A DNA stretch of 52,921 nucleotides from Microthrixaceae bacterium (GTDB lineage: Bacteria; Actinomycetota; Acidimicrobiia; Acidimicrobiales; Microtrichaceae), in the NCBI GenBank assembly GCA_019694615.1, contig JAIBBP010000202.1, forward strand, positions 1-52,921. Reading direction: 5' to 3'. The notes under the pieces were generated by a model. It saw only the letters and a list, made by a program, of their open reading frames with translations. It ran no database searches and was not told the DNA's origin. Positions within the stretch are counted from its first letter, which is position 1. Every line of letters begins with the position of its first letter. The translations under genes and the position numbers were made by a program. Below, piece by piece: positions 19,873-27,251 of this stretch.

Positions 19873-20743
19873 TCGGCAACGCGTTCGCTGCGAGGATCGC
19901 CGCTACCAACAACGCGACGGCCACTCCCCCGACGACCGGGCCGAAGACGTTCAGCTGCCCCTGACGCTCCCGAGCCTGGCTCGGGTTGATGCCGAGTAGC
20001 AGCGCACCCACACCGGCACCAGCGGCGAGACCACCGAGGTGCCCGCCGATGGAGATGCCCGGCACCGCGAACGTGATGAACAGGTTGAGCAGGATCGTGC
20101 TGCCGATGCCGTTCGCCCACGGACTCATTCCCCGCGACAGCTGGAGCACGGCGAACGCTCCGAACACCCCGAAGATCGCGCCCGAGGCACCCACCGTCAG
20201 CGAACGTGGCCCGGCCAGCAGCACGATGCCCAACGAACCGCCCAGAAGCGACGCCACGTAGATAAGTGCGAACCGCACGGGACCGACAACCCGCTCGAGG
20301 AACCCTCCGAGCGAGTAAAGGGCAAACATGTTGAACGCCAGGTGAAGGACACCGGCGTGGAGGAACCCGCTTGTGATCAGGCGCCACCACTCGCCGTTCG
20401 CCACCGCGCCCCGGTAGAGCCCGAAGTCGATGTTGATGTCACCCGACACCCCACTCATCGACGCGCCGCTCAACATGCCGACGAGGTACACCGCGACGTT
20501 GACGCCGATCAGCGCGTAGGTCAGGCGCGGGACCGTCTCCTGACGCCAGGCGTCGACCAGCCGCTGTTGCTTCGCGCCGTGTTTGGCGCACTCGGGGCAC
20601 TGGAATCCGACCGACGCGCTGATCATGCACGACGGACAGATCGGACGGTTGCAACGTTGACAACTGACGCCGGCACGGCGATCGGGGTGCCGGTAGCAGT
20701 GCTGTTCCACGCCCATCTGCGGAGGGCCCGACGGATATGACAT
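19865..20743 (-). CDS. Rhomboid intramembrane serine protease with N-terminal zinc finger
   Basis: A 292-aa protein. A Cys/His-rich N-terminal domain (CYRH...CQRCNRPICPSC...CPECAK) resembles a B-box-type zinc finger. Six membrane segments follow, with catalytic Ser in GASGAIFGVFG and the later His in GGHLGGLAAG. The WR motif equivalent is NGEWWRLITSGFLHAG. It cleaves membrane proteins; substrate unknown. The start has a TAGGGT box 8 nt upstream; an in-frame extension of 51 codons into the upstream region is rejected. Confidence 0.93.
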   Translation of the reverse strand: MSYPSGPPQMGVEQHCYRHPDRRAGVSCQRCNRPICPSCMISASVGFQCPECAKHGAKQQRLVDAWRQETVPRLTYALIGVNVAVYLVGMLSGASMSGVSGDINIDFGLYRGAVANGEWWRLITSGFLHAGVLHLAFNMFALYSLGGFLERVVGPVRFALIYVASLLGGSLGIVLLAGPRSLTVGASGAIFGVFGAFAVLQLSRGMSPWANGIGSTILLNLFITFAVPGISIGGHLGGLAAGAGVGALLLGINPSQARERQGQLNVFGPVVGGVAVALLVAAILAANALPII

Positions 20744-20751
20744 CGGGGTCC

Positions 20752-20757
20752 ACCCTA
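20752..20757 (-). promoter_or_regulatory. -10 box of the rhomboid gene
   Basis: TAGGGT on the minus strand, 8 nt from the ATG, in the 55-bp gap after the pseudokinase stop. Suggests independent transcription of the rhomboid gene. Confidence 0.5.
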
Positions 20758-20798
20758 ACGATGGGCGTCGGGCCGGACTGCACTCGCCCTGTGAAGCC

Positions 20799-22166
20799 TC
20801 ACCACCGACGTCGCGGCTGGGACTGCGGGATCTCGTCGACGGCTTCGACCGGAATGCGCAACAGCCCACTGCCCACCTGGCTGCGCACGACATCACGCAC
20901 CGACAACTCGAGCTCGAACAACGTCAACAACGCGTCGCGCGAGATCCGTTCGACCGGCAGGAGGCGGTGGACGGCGTCGTCGGAGGTGTAGCCGGCGATC
21001 AGTGCGTCCACTGCTCGTTCCTCCCAGGCCTCGGCGAGCACGGCCAGCTCGCGACGCTCCGACTCCCCGATCGGGTCGGGAGCGACGGGCTCCCCGAAAA
21101 CACGATCGTGTTCCGCCCCGAGCACCACGGCCAGTGCCTCGCCCGCCGTTGCGGCGAAGCCGTGGATGAGTCCGGCGATGTCGAGCAACGGTGATGAGGG
21201 TCGTTGCGCGAAGCGAAGCTCGCTGTGGGGGTCCGTGCCGAACCGGCTGACGACCCAACCGTTGCGGACCCTTTCCGCCGCGTCGACGCCGAGGTTCCCG
21301 TGAACCCGGATCACCGACCCGAGGTCATCGGCATGGCTGAGGCGCCGGTAGGCGGTCGCCACCAGCGCCGCCGCCTGGTCGTCGAGTTGTCGAGGAAGCC
21401 GGGCCACCAGCGCATCGGCGAGCGAGCCGCCCGATGCCGACTCGGTTCCGAACCGATCCGCCGACGCGATGTGGATCGCAGCAAGCCCGCGGCCCAGTTC
21501 GGTGATCGTCTCTACAACGTCGAGGGGATTCTCTCTCGGCTGACACCGACGACGAAGCAACTCGTCGACCGAATCACGACATACCCGACCCACGGTCGGG
21601 CCGCGCCGAGCATTGCGACGAACCGCGGCGAGGTCGAACTGCTGCTTGCGCCAAACCGCCGCCGGGGGCCGCACACCGGCCGTCGACTCGGCCAACGCCG
21701 ACGTCAACTCGACATCGGGGTGGGCTCCACCATGAAGGCGCCGGTACAGGGTCAGGTCCCAGTGGTGACCGAGTCGGACCACAGTGAGCCACGGCGCGTG
21801 ATCGAGACCGTTCACCGTCGGATCGGCGATGCGGTCACCCGCGTGCTCGACGAACGCCGCGGCCGCCACCGGATCGTCGAGCGCCCCATATGCCATCACT
21901 GCACCATCACCCGACGGCACCTCGCCCAGAATCGAACGTTCCGGCACGACATCGGGCACGACCGGAGCGAGAGCGAGCACAGTCTGGACGAGTTCGGCCA
22001 CGCCGTCGATGGTCACCTCCACCGGTGCCCACATCACGATCGGCCACTCCCGCCGAATGACCTCGGTGCGGACGACTTTGACCTCCTCGATCTCCTCATC
22101 GACCGCGTCGAACCACGGTTGGCGGGGAAGCCATTCGAAGAGGTGGCGTCGAAGCTCGTCAAACAT
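20799..22166 (-). CDS. Maltokinase-like protein, probably catalytically inactive
   Basis: A 455-aa protein. The N-terminal cap opens LFEWLPRQPWF, as in the maltokinase (Mak) cap, and the C-terminal half follows the aminoglycoside-phosphotransferase-like fold (LGRGLAAIHIA, SPLLDIAGLIHGF). The catalytic HGD motif of the brace is HGN (VHGNLGVDA), and the metal-binding D-F-E/D-F-G is R-F-G (VVSRFGTDP), so both key Asp residues are missing. It is better seen as a pseudokinase or sugar/nucleotide-binding protein. ATG 22166 was chosen; an in-frame TTG at 22205 would overlap the upstream stop. It follows the beta-propeller gene by 28 bp. Confidence 0.7.
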   Translation of the reverse strand: MFDELRRHLFEWLPRQPWFDAVDEEIEEVKVVRTEVIRREWPIVMWAPVEVTIDGVAELVQTVLALAPVVPDVVPERSILGEVPSGDGAVMAYGALDDPVAAAAFVEHAGDRIADPTVNGLDHAPWLTVVRLGHHWDLTLYRRLHGGAHPDVELTSALAESTAGVRPPAAVWRKQQFDLAAVRRNARRGPTVGRVCRDSVDELLRRRCQPRENPLDVVETITELGRGLAAIHIASADRFGTESASGGSLADALVARLPRQLDDQAAALVATAYRRLSHADDLGSVIRVHGNLGVDAAERVRNGWVVSRFGTDPHSELRFAQRPSSPLLDIAGLIHGFAATAGEALAVVLGAEHDRVFGEPVAPDPIGESERRELAVLAEAWEERAVDALIAGYTSDDAVHRLLPVERISRDALLTLFELELSVRDVVRSQVGSGLLRIPVEAVDEIPQSQPRRRW

Positions 22167-22194
22167 GGCGGCCGGCGGTCTCCTCGTTTCGCCG

Positions 22195-23742
22195 TCAGCG
22201 CTCAACGGTCACGACGATGCTGCCCGATTGGATCGGCAGCTTCTCCGAGCGGGTCCAGATCCCCCGCAAGCGGGCGTACCCCAAGCTGAACGGGAGAACC
22301 CGCCCGACGAAGGGAAAGGTCTCGTCGAATCCGCTGTCGACGATGCGCACGGTGCCGGCGAGCCACACCGAGTTCACCGGATGGATCGCCTTCACCTCGA
22401 AGCTGCGTGAGCTGTCGTTCTCGTCGACGCCCTTGTACTGGATCTTCTCGTCGGGAGTGTTGGCGAACGGCGTCTCGGACGAACCCGTGCCGACCTGGAT
22501 CTGCCCGGAGTACTCGACCGGGCCGGTGATGTCGATCCTCACCTTGATCGGTCGCAGCAGGGGGCGCTGTTCCCGCAGCACCGATCCCGCGACTGCTCGC
22601 GGGCGGACATCGCGACCATCCACGGAGATGTCCCAATAGCCGCCGTCGCACGCCGACTCCTCGCCGATGCGTTTGCACGCCGCGTGGGTGATCGTCTTTC
22701 CGTCCTGGCTCCACGTGAACTGGCCGATGTCGAAGGTCGCCGTGCCGCCGACCTGCTTGGCGATCCGCTTCGGCTCGGTGCCGTTCGTGCGGATCGTCCA
22801 CACCTCCTGACAGCGCTCCCCCGCGGCGAACACCACCAGTCGGGAGTCGGGCGAGACGGCCGGGTTGCACACCCTGTCGTGGTCGGTGACGAGATCGACG
22901 CCCTTGGGGTTGCGCACCGTCAAACGAACCATCTGCTCGACGTTTCCGTTTCCGCCGGACACCGCGAACGCGTATCGGCCGTCGGGGCTGAACGTCACGT
23001 CATCGAAGCTGAAGTTCGAACCGTAGACCGTGCCCTTGGTCGGCTCGACGATCGACACCGTGAACTGCCGTCCGGTGTCGGGGTCGACGGTCTTCTGGTA
23101 GATGATCGGGTCGAGCGGCGAGAAAGCCTGGGCGAGCACTCGTCGCCGGTCGGGGTTTCCGATGACCCGGATCTCGGGTGGTGTGTCGTCATCGGCGGTG
23201 GTCAGGTCGATCACGCGGGCCTCGACCCTTCCCGGTGCCGGCTCGGCCAGGTAGATGAGGAACGACCCCGAGAAATCCCAGCTCACGATCGTCTCGTCTG
23301 CGTCGGGTGGCACAACGGCGTCGGTCGCGATGATGCGTTCCGGCGAACCGTCGACAGGGGCGATGACGAGAGCCCCGTCTTCACGCACGTAGGTGATGGC
23401 ATCCGCGGCCGGCTGACGCCAGGCCAGCGGAGCGAGCCCCCGATCGTTCGACACCGCACCCGAACCCACGGTGACGGCGTTCGATCCGTCGCCATCAGCA
23501 ACGACGACATCACCGGCCGGTGTGACATAGGCAATTCGTCCCGGATCAGGGCCGACCCCGGGGCGAGCGAAGAGTGTGGTGGTGGTAGCGCTCTGAGGCT
23601 GCAACGTCGCTCGATCCACCCGGGCCGTGCTCGACGCAGGTGCCGTGGCCATCACGACCGAAACGAGCGTCCCGACGGCTGCGGCAACGAGTGCGACGCG
23701 TCGGAATCGGGGCACTCGCGAGAAGCGGACCAGAGGCGACAT
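22195..23742 (-). CDS. Secreted TolB/PD40-like beta-propeller protein
   Basis: A 515-aa protein. An Arg-rich N-terminus and hydrophobic helix (about 15-35, VALVAAAVGTLVSVVMATAPAS) form a signal peptide or anchor. PD40-type repeats follow (RIAYVTPAGDVVVADGDG, VTFSPDGRYAFAVSGG, AVSPDSRLVVFAAG, FTWSQDGKTITHAACK). A ~130-residue C-terminal beta region follows. It probably works outside the membrane in protein-protein contacts. The start is supported by TACTGT 5 nt before the ATG. First gene of a likely two-gene unit with the maltokinase-like protein. Confidence 0.75.
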   Translation of the reverse strand: MSPLVRFSRVPRFRRVALVAAAVGTLVSVVMATAPASSTARVDRATLQPQSATTTTLFARPGVGPDPGRIAYVTPAGDVVVADGDGSNAVTVGSGAVSNDRGLAPLAWRQPAADAITYVREDGALVIAPVDGSPERIIATDAVVPPDADETIVSWDFSGSFLIYLAEPAPGRVEARVIDLTTADDDTPPEIRVIGNPDRRRVLAQAFSPLDPIIYQKTVDPDTGRQFTVSIVEPTKGTVYGSNFSFDDVTFSPDGRYAFAVSGGNGNVEQMVRLTVRNPKGVDLVTDHDRVCNPAVSPDSRLVVFAAGERCQEVWTIRTNGTEPKRIAKQVGGTATFDIGQFTWSQDGKTITHAACKRIGEESACDGGYWDISVDGRDVRPRAVAGSVLREQRPLLRPIKVRIDITGPVEYSGQIQVGTGSSETPFANTPDEKIQYKGVDENDSSRSFEVKAIHPVNSVWLAGTVRIVDSGFDETFPFVGRVLPFSLGYARLRGIWTRSEKLPIQSGSIVVTVER

Positions 23743-23747
23743 CGGGG

Positions 23748-23753
23748 ACAGTA
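23748..23753 (-). promoter_or_regulatory. -10 box of the beta-propeller gene
   Basis: TACTGT on the minus strand, 5 nt before the ATG at 23742. Confidence 0.45.
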
Positions 23754-23802
23754 TGACGGACGGGTTGCGCCAGATCGGAGTCGGACCCGCCGATCAGGTC
23801 GA

Positions 23803-24627
23803 TCAGATCGCCGGGCCGATGTCGCCGAACGCAGCGTGGCCAGGGCCCGACTCGAGGAACGACGCGACGCCGACGGTGGCATCACGCGTCGCGAACACGT
23901 CGACGAAGCGGTCCTGCTCGTGGCGAAGGCCCTCGTCGAGCGACATCTCGAGACCACCGTCGATCGCCGCCTTCGCGAGACGGAGCGCGTTGGGTGCGCC
24001 GGCGGCGAGCGACGACGCCAGCTCCGCGGTGCGGCCATCGAGCTGCTCAGGATCGACCACCTCGTTGACCAGCCCGATGCGAAGCGCTTCGTCAGCCGAC
24101 ACCTGACGGCCCGTGAACACGAGGTCCTTGGCCACCGATGGGCCGACGAGGCGAGCGAGCCGTTGAGTACCACCGCCACCGGGGATGATCCCGAGGAGGA
24201 TCTCCGGCTGGCCGAAGCGCGCTTTGCTCGAGGCGATGCGCAGGTCGCAGGCCAGCGCGAGCTCACAACCGCCGCCGAGCGCGAAGCCGGACACCGACGC
24301 GATCGTCGGCACCGGGATCGCGGCCACCGCGTTCAGTGCGTCGAGGAACGCACCGCCGATCTCGCGGACCCGTTCGGGACCGGCCACAGCGAACGACGCA
24401 GGGTCGGGATCGGACGCAAACTCGGTTATGTCAGCCCCCGCGGCAAAGAGCTTGGGGCCGCCACCGATGACGACAGCCCGAGCGGCGACCTCGCCCGACG
24501 TGATGGACCGTGCTGCGTCACGCAGCTCGTTCAGGAGAGCGACGCACAATGCGTTGACCTTGCCGTGGCGAAGGGTGATCGTGGCGACGCCGTCGTCGGC
24601 GAGGTGGAGGTCGAGCAGCTCGGGCAT
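23803..24627 (-). CDS. Enoyl-CoA hydratase/isomerase family protein
   Basis: A 274-aa crotonase-fold protein. The oxyanion-hole segment is KLFAAGADITEFA, the second one GGGCELALACDLRIAS with the first catalytic Glu. FGQPEILLGIIPGGGGTQRL carries the second catalytic Glu and the CoA-binding turn. Both glutamates are present, so hydratase activity in fatty-acid or amino-acid beta-oxidation is plausible. It follows meaB by 9 nt, but TAGTTT, overlapping the meaB stop codon, lies 6 nt before its ATG, so it probably also has its own leaderless promoter. Confidence 0.92.
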   Translation of the reverse strand: MPELLDLHLADDGVATITLRHGKVNALCVALLNELRDAARSITSGEVAARAVVIGGGPKLFAAGADITEFASDPDPASFAVAGPERVREIGGAFLDALNAVAAIPVPTIASVSGFALGGGCELALACDLRIASSKARFGQPEILLGIIPGGGGTQRLARLVGPSVAKDLVFTGRQVSADEALRIGLVNEVVDPEQLDGRTAELASSLAAGAPNALRLAKAAIDGGLEMSLDEGLRHEQDRFVDVFATRDATVGVASFLESGPGHAAFGDIGPAI

Positions 24628-24633
24628 CGGCGA

Positions 24634-24639
24634 AAACTA
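24634..24639 (-). promoter_or_regulatory. -10 box of the enoyl-CoA hydratase gene
   Basis: TAGTTT on the minus strand, 6 nt before the ATG; its first three bases are the TAG stop codon of meaB. Confidence 0.45.
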
Positions 24640-25599
24640 TCGGGTCTCGGACGCCTCCAGCACGTCGTCGACCGCCGTCCACGGATCGACCGAGCGTGCA
24701 ATGACAGCGTCGCGAACCTCGTCGAACCGGGGCCCGGCGCTGAGCAGAGCCGCGCGAGCGGCAAGCTGCACCGCGATGATCGAGCGCAGCTCGGCCGCTA
24801 TTCGGGCGGAGCGCCGGATCGTCCCCTCTCCGGACGCATCGAGCCACGCCCGGTGCGCCTGCACGGCGTCCCAGACGGCGTCTGCACCGTCGCCCGACGT
24901 CCCGACGGCCGACACCACCGGAGGGGTCCAACCCCGGTCGGCGCGGAGCATCAACATCTGCTCCAAGTCGTTGCGCGTCTCCTTGGCACCCGGCCGGTCC
25001 GCCTTGTTGACGACGAACACGTCGGCGATCTCCATCAATCCGGCCTTGTTCGCCTGCACGGCGTCGCCCCAACCGGGATTGACGACCACGACGCACGTGT
25101 CGGCCGATCCGGCGATCTCGACCTCGACCTGACCGACGCCGACCGTTTCGACGACGACCCACGGGAACCCGACTGCGTCGAGCACCCGAGCAGCAGACGG
25201 GGTCGCCAGCGCCAGGCCGCCGAGATGGCCACGTGTGGCCATCGACCGGATGAAGACTCCGTCGTCGAGTGCCTGATCGCCCATGCGGATCCGATCGCCC
25301 AGGATCGCACCACCGGTGAACGGTGAAGATGGGTCGATGGCCAGCACCGCGACCCGATCACCCCGACGGCGTATCTCGGTGCACAAGGCGTTCGTCAGCG
25401 TCGACTTGCCGGCTCCGGGAGCGCCGGTGATCCCGACGTTGTAGGCCGACCCGCCACGCGGGTGCGCGAGGCGTGCGAGGGTTCGGGCGCGCTCTCCGCC
25501 GCGCTCGACGATCGAGAGCAGCCGGGCAAGCGACGCGCGGGAGCCGGTGGCCGCTCCGTCGAGCAACCGTTCGATGTCCTCGGCGGTCTGGGTTGCCAT
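24637..25599 (-). CDS. meaB: MeaB/ArgK-type G3E P-loop GTPase
   Basis: A 320-aa protein. Walker A is GAPGAGKST (59-67), the switch segment is AIDPSSPFTGGAILGDRIRM, then ETVGVGQVEVEIA and the guanine-specificity motif NKAD. It contains the helical dimerisation end typical of MeaB. MeaB protects and reactivates adenosylcobalamin-dependent methylmalonyl-CoA mutase; no mutase gene is visible here. TAGTGT 9 nt upstream of the ATG is a likely promoter. Enoyl-CoA hydratase follows, fitting propionyl/branched-chain acyl-CoA metabolism. Confidence 0.92.
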   Translation of the reverse strand: MATQTAEDIERLLDGAATGSRASLARLLSIVERGGERARTLARLAHPRGGSAYNVGITGAPGAGKSTLTNALCTEIRRRGDRVAVLAIDPSSPFTGGAILGDRIRMGDQALDDGVFIRSMATRGHLGGLALATPSAARVLDAVGFPWVVVETVGVGQVEVEIAGSADTCVVVVNPGWGDAVQANKAGLMEIADVFVVNKADRPGAKETRNDLEQMLMLRADRGWTPPVVSAVGTSGDGADAVWDAVQAHRAWLDASGEGTIRRSARIAAELRSIIAVQLAARAALLSAGPRFDEVRDAVIARSVDPWTAVDDVLEASETR

Positions 25600-25640
25600 C
25601 GTCAGATGACACTAGGGGTCGTGCAGTGGCTCGACGTGCG

Positions 25641-25904
25641 TCAGAGCGAGACGGTGGTCCCGGTCTCCTCAAGATCCTCGCCGGGCTGACGCACTTCGGT
25701 AACTCCCGGCACCCGGTCCTTCATGATGCGCTCGATGCCGGCTTTGAGCGTGACCGTCGATGCCGGGCAGCTCACGCACGCTCCACTCAGCTCGACGGTG
25801 ACGACGCCCGTCGCCTCGTCGACATCGAGCAGGTCGATGTCGCCGCCATCGGCCTGAATGGCCGGACGCACCACTTCGATGACCTGTGCGACCTGGTCGC
25901 GCAC
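25641..25904 (-). CDS. NifU C-terminal domain protein (Fe-S cluster scaffold/carrier)
   Basis: An 87-aa stand-alone NifU C-terminal (Nfu) domain: RPAIQADGGDIDLLDVD and the cluster-binding CVSCPAS (C-x2-C). It carries or transfers 4Fe-4S clusters to apoproteins. The GTG start at 25904 has GGAGGAG immediately upstream, so a normal Shine-Dalgarno is used here. The frame continues open upstream, but those residues are low-complexity and non-homologous. Single gene; 41 bp from meaB. Confidence 0.9.
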   Translation of the reverse strand: MRDQVAQVIEVVRPAIQADGGDIDLLDVDEATGVVTVELSGACVSCPASTVTLKAGIERIMKDRVPGVTEVRQPGEDLEETGTTVSL

Positions 25905-25997
25905 CGCTCCTCCTGGGGGGATCTCCTGCCGGGTCAGGCTAGAGCCCGGCCCGTCGACGGGTACAACCAGCCCCGCTCCTCCCCCATTCCGCCCCAT

Positions 25998-26063
25998 CCC
26001 CGGTTCCCGCCCGACCGCCCCACCCCGGTTTCCGCCCCTCCCCCCACCCCGGTTTTCGTTTGA
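25998..26063. repeat. Degenerate ~25-bp tandem copies of the palindrome's left flank
   Basis: CCCCGGTT recurs at 25998, 26023 and 26047 (spacing 25 and 24 bp), followed by CCCGCCC, TCCGCCC and TTCGTTT. The last copy is the left arm of the palindrome at 26051. C-rich stretch upstream of the nfu gene. The remainder of the 25905-26195 gap holds only the palindrome and a possible promoter. Confidence 0.5.
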
Positions 26064-26100
26064 GAACCTTTCACCGCTCGGAAGGTTCTCAAACGAAAAC
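26051..26100. repeat. Palindrome D, left flank of the AbiEi/DUF559-type gene
   Basis: 19-bp perfect arms (26052-26070 and 26082-26100) beginning GTTTTCGTTTGAGAACC, with an 11-nt loop. It is near-identical to palindrome E at 27137 in arms, loop and orientation. Confidence 0.85.
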
Positions 26101-26143
26101 TCGAACGGGGGCCTGCTGTTGTAGCGATGTCCGCCGGTCCGGC

Positions 26144-26149
26144 TACGCT
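26144..26149 (+). promoter_or_regulatory. Possible -10 box of the AbiEi/DUF559-type gene
   Basis: TACGCT with a weak TTGTAG 19 nt upstream; about 46 nt before ATG 26196. Tentative. Confidence 0.3.
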
Positions 26150-26195
26150 GCCCGCCAGCTTCCCCCTCGCACCCAACCGAACCTTTCCGGGAAAA

Positions 26196-27108
26196 ATGGG
26201 ATACGAGGACATCGACGAGCTCGGCGTGCGCCAGCACGGGCTCGTCACCACTACCCAACTCGCAGCGCTCGGCTACTCCCCGACCACTCTGCATCGGATG
26301 TGCGGCGCCGGCCGAGTAGCGAGAATGCACCGCAGCGTCTACCGCCTGGCCGGGGCGCCCACCACGTGGCGACAGCTCGCAATGGCCGCCACGCTTGCCG
26401 GTGGCGAAGGCACATACGCGGCGCATCGAACCGCTGCCGCCCTGCATCCGCTGTTCAAGACATTCGGGGGGGATCATCGAAGTCGTGTCCGAGGGCACGC
26501 CCCGCCTGCACGGGATCGCGATCAAGAGCCATCGGACGTTCGACCTTCCGGCCGTCGACCAGTGGACGGTCGATCACATTCCGACAGTCTCCCTCAACCG
26601 AACGCTCATCGACGTGGGCCGCTACTGGGACTACAAGCGGGTCAAACAGCTCCTCGATCACGCTACGAGGGACGGCCACACGAGCTACAAGGCGTTCGAG
26701 GCACGGGTGCACGCGCTGGCGAAACAGGGGCGTAACGGGATCGGAACGGCGCGCCAGGTGTTGCAGAGCCTCGGCATGGACGGCACGTGGGGGTTCGAAG
26801 CGGCGATGCGCCGAGCCCTCCACGATGCCGGACTCCCGAAGCCCAAGCGGGAACACCGAGTCGAGGTCGGCGAGCACCGTTACTACGTTGACTTCGCCTA
26901 CCCCGACGCGAAGCTCGGCATCGAATGCGACTCCGTCGAATGGCACACACTGCCCAGCCAGGTTGCCGCTGACGATCGTCGCCGCAATCGCATCAACGGG
27001 TCAGGGTTCCTCTTGCTGAGCTACACGTGCGAACAGTTGCGCTTCGAGAAGGAGGAAGTGATCACCGAGATTGCGTTCCACCTTCGGGAGCGAACACAAG
27101 CCTCCTGA
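26196..27108 (+). pseudogene. AbiEi-like N-terminal plus DUF559-type (Vsr-like) protein, frameshifted at a 7-G run
   Basis: The reading is split. From ATG 26196 the first frame gives a winged-helix-type antitoxin-like N-terminus (RQHGLVTTTQLAALGYSPTT, RMHRSVYRLAGAP, YAAHRTAAALHPL). After seven Gs at 26466-26472 homology continues in another frame (GGIIEVVSEG..., TVDHIPTVSLNRTLIDVGRY) to a C-terminal DUF559-like nuclease-fold segment (YYVDFAYPDAKLGIECDSVEWH), ending at 27108. Six Gs would restore one ~300-aa protein. Such genes are multi-copy in many actinobacteria, and their role is unproven. Frame loss may be real, phase-variable, or a sequencing error. Near-identical palindromes on both sides suggest an inserted cassette. 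Confidence 0.75.
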
Positions 27109-27136
27109 CATGCTCCGCCTCGCCCCTCCCGCGTCG

Positions 27137-27187
27137 GGTTTTCGTTCGAGAAAGGTTCACCCTTCGGAAGGTTCTCGAACGAAAACC
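27137..27187. repeat. Palindrome E, right flank of the AbiEi/DUF559-type gene
   Basis: 16-bp perfect arms (27137-27152, 27172-27187) beginning GGTTTTCGTTCGAGAA. The loop contains TTCACC and CGGAAGG, as in palindrome D. Base changes in one arm are matched in the other (T/A at 26061/26091 becomes C/G at 27147/27177), so the fold is preserved. Confidence 0.85.
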
Positions 27188-27203
27188 TGGTCCGGGGGCG
27201 GGC

Positions 27204-27251
27204 GTCAACGGCCGACGACGTCAACGGCCGACGACGTCAGCGCCCGACGAC
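27204..27251. repeat. Three 16-bp tandem units at the murA 3' end
   Basis: Units 27204-27219, 27220-27235 (identical) and 27236-27251 (two differences); the last spans the end of murA including its stop codon. The murA tail therefore appears duplicated downstream, each copy carrying a TGA. Confidence 0.7.

Noticed and set aside
22684..25326. 880-codon open frame on the plus strand
   Set aside because: Antisense to the beta-propeller, enoyl-CoA hydratase and meaB genes, all of which have clear family motifs.
26051..27187. Insertion sequence
   Set aside because: The enclosed gene has no transposase motif and no target-site duplication is obvious; only a cassette-like structure is supported.
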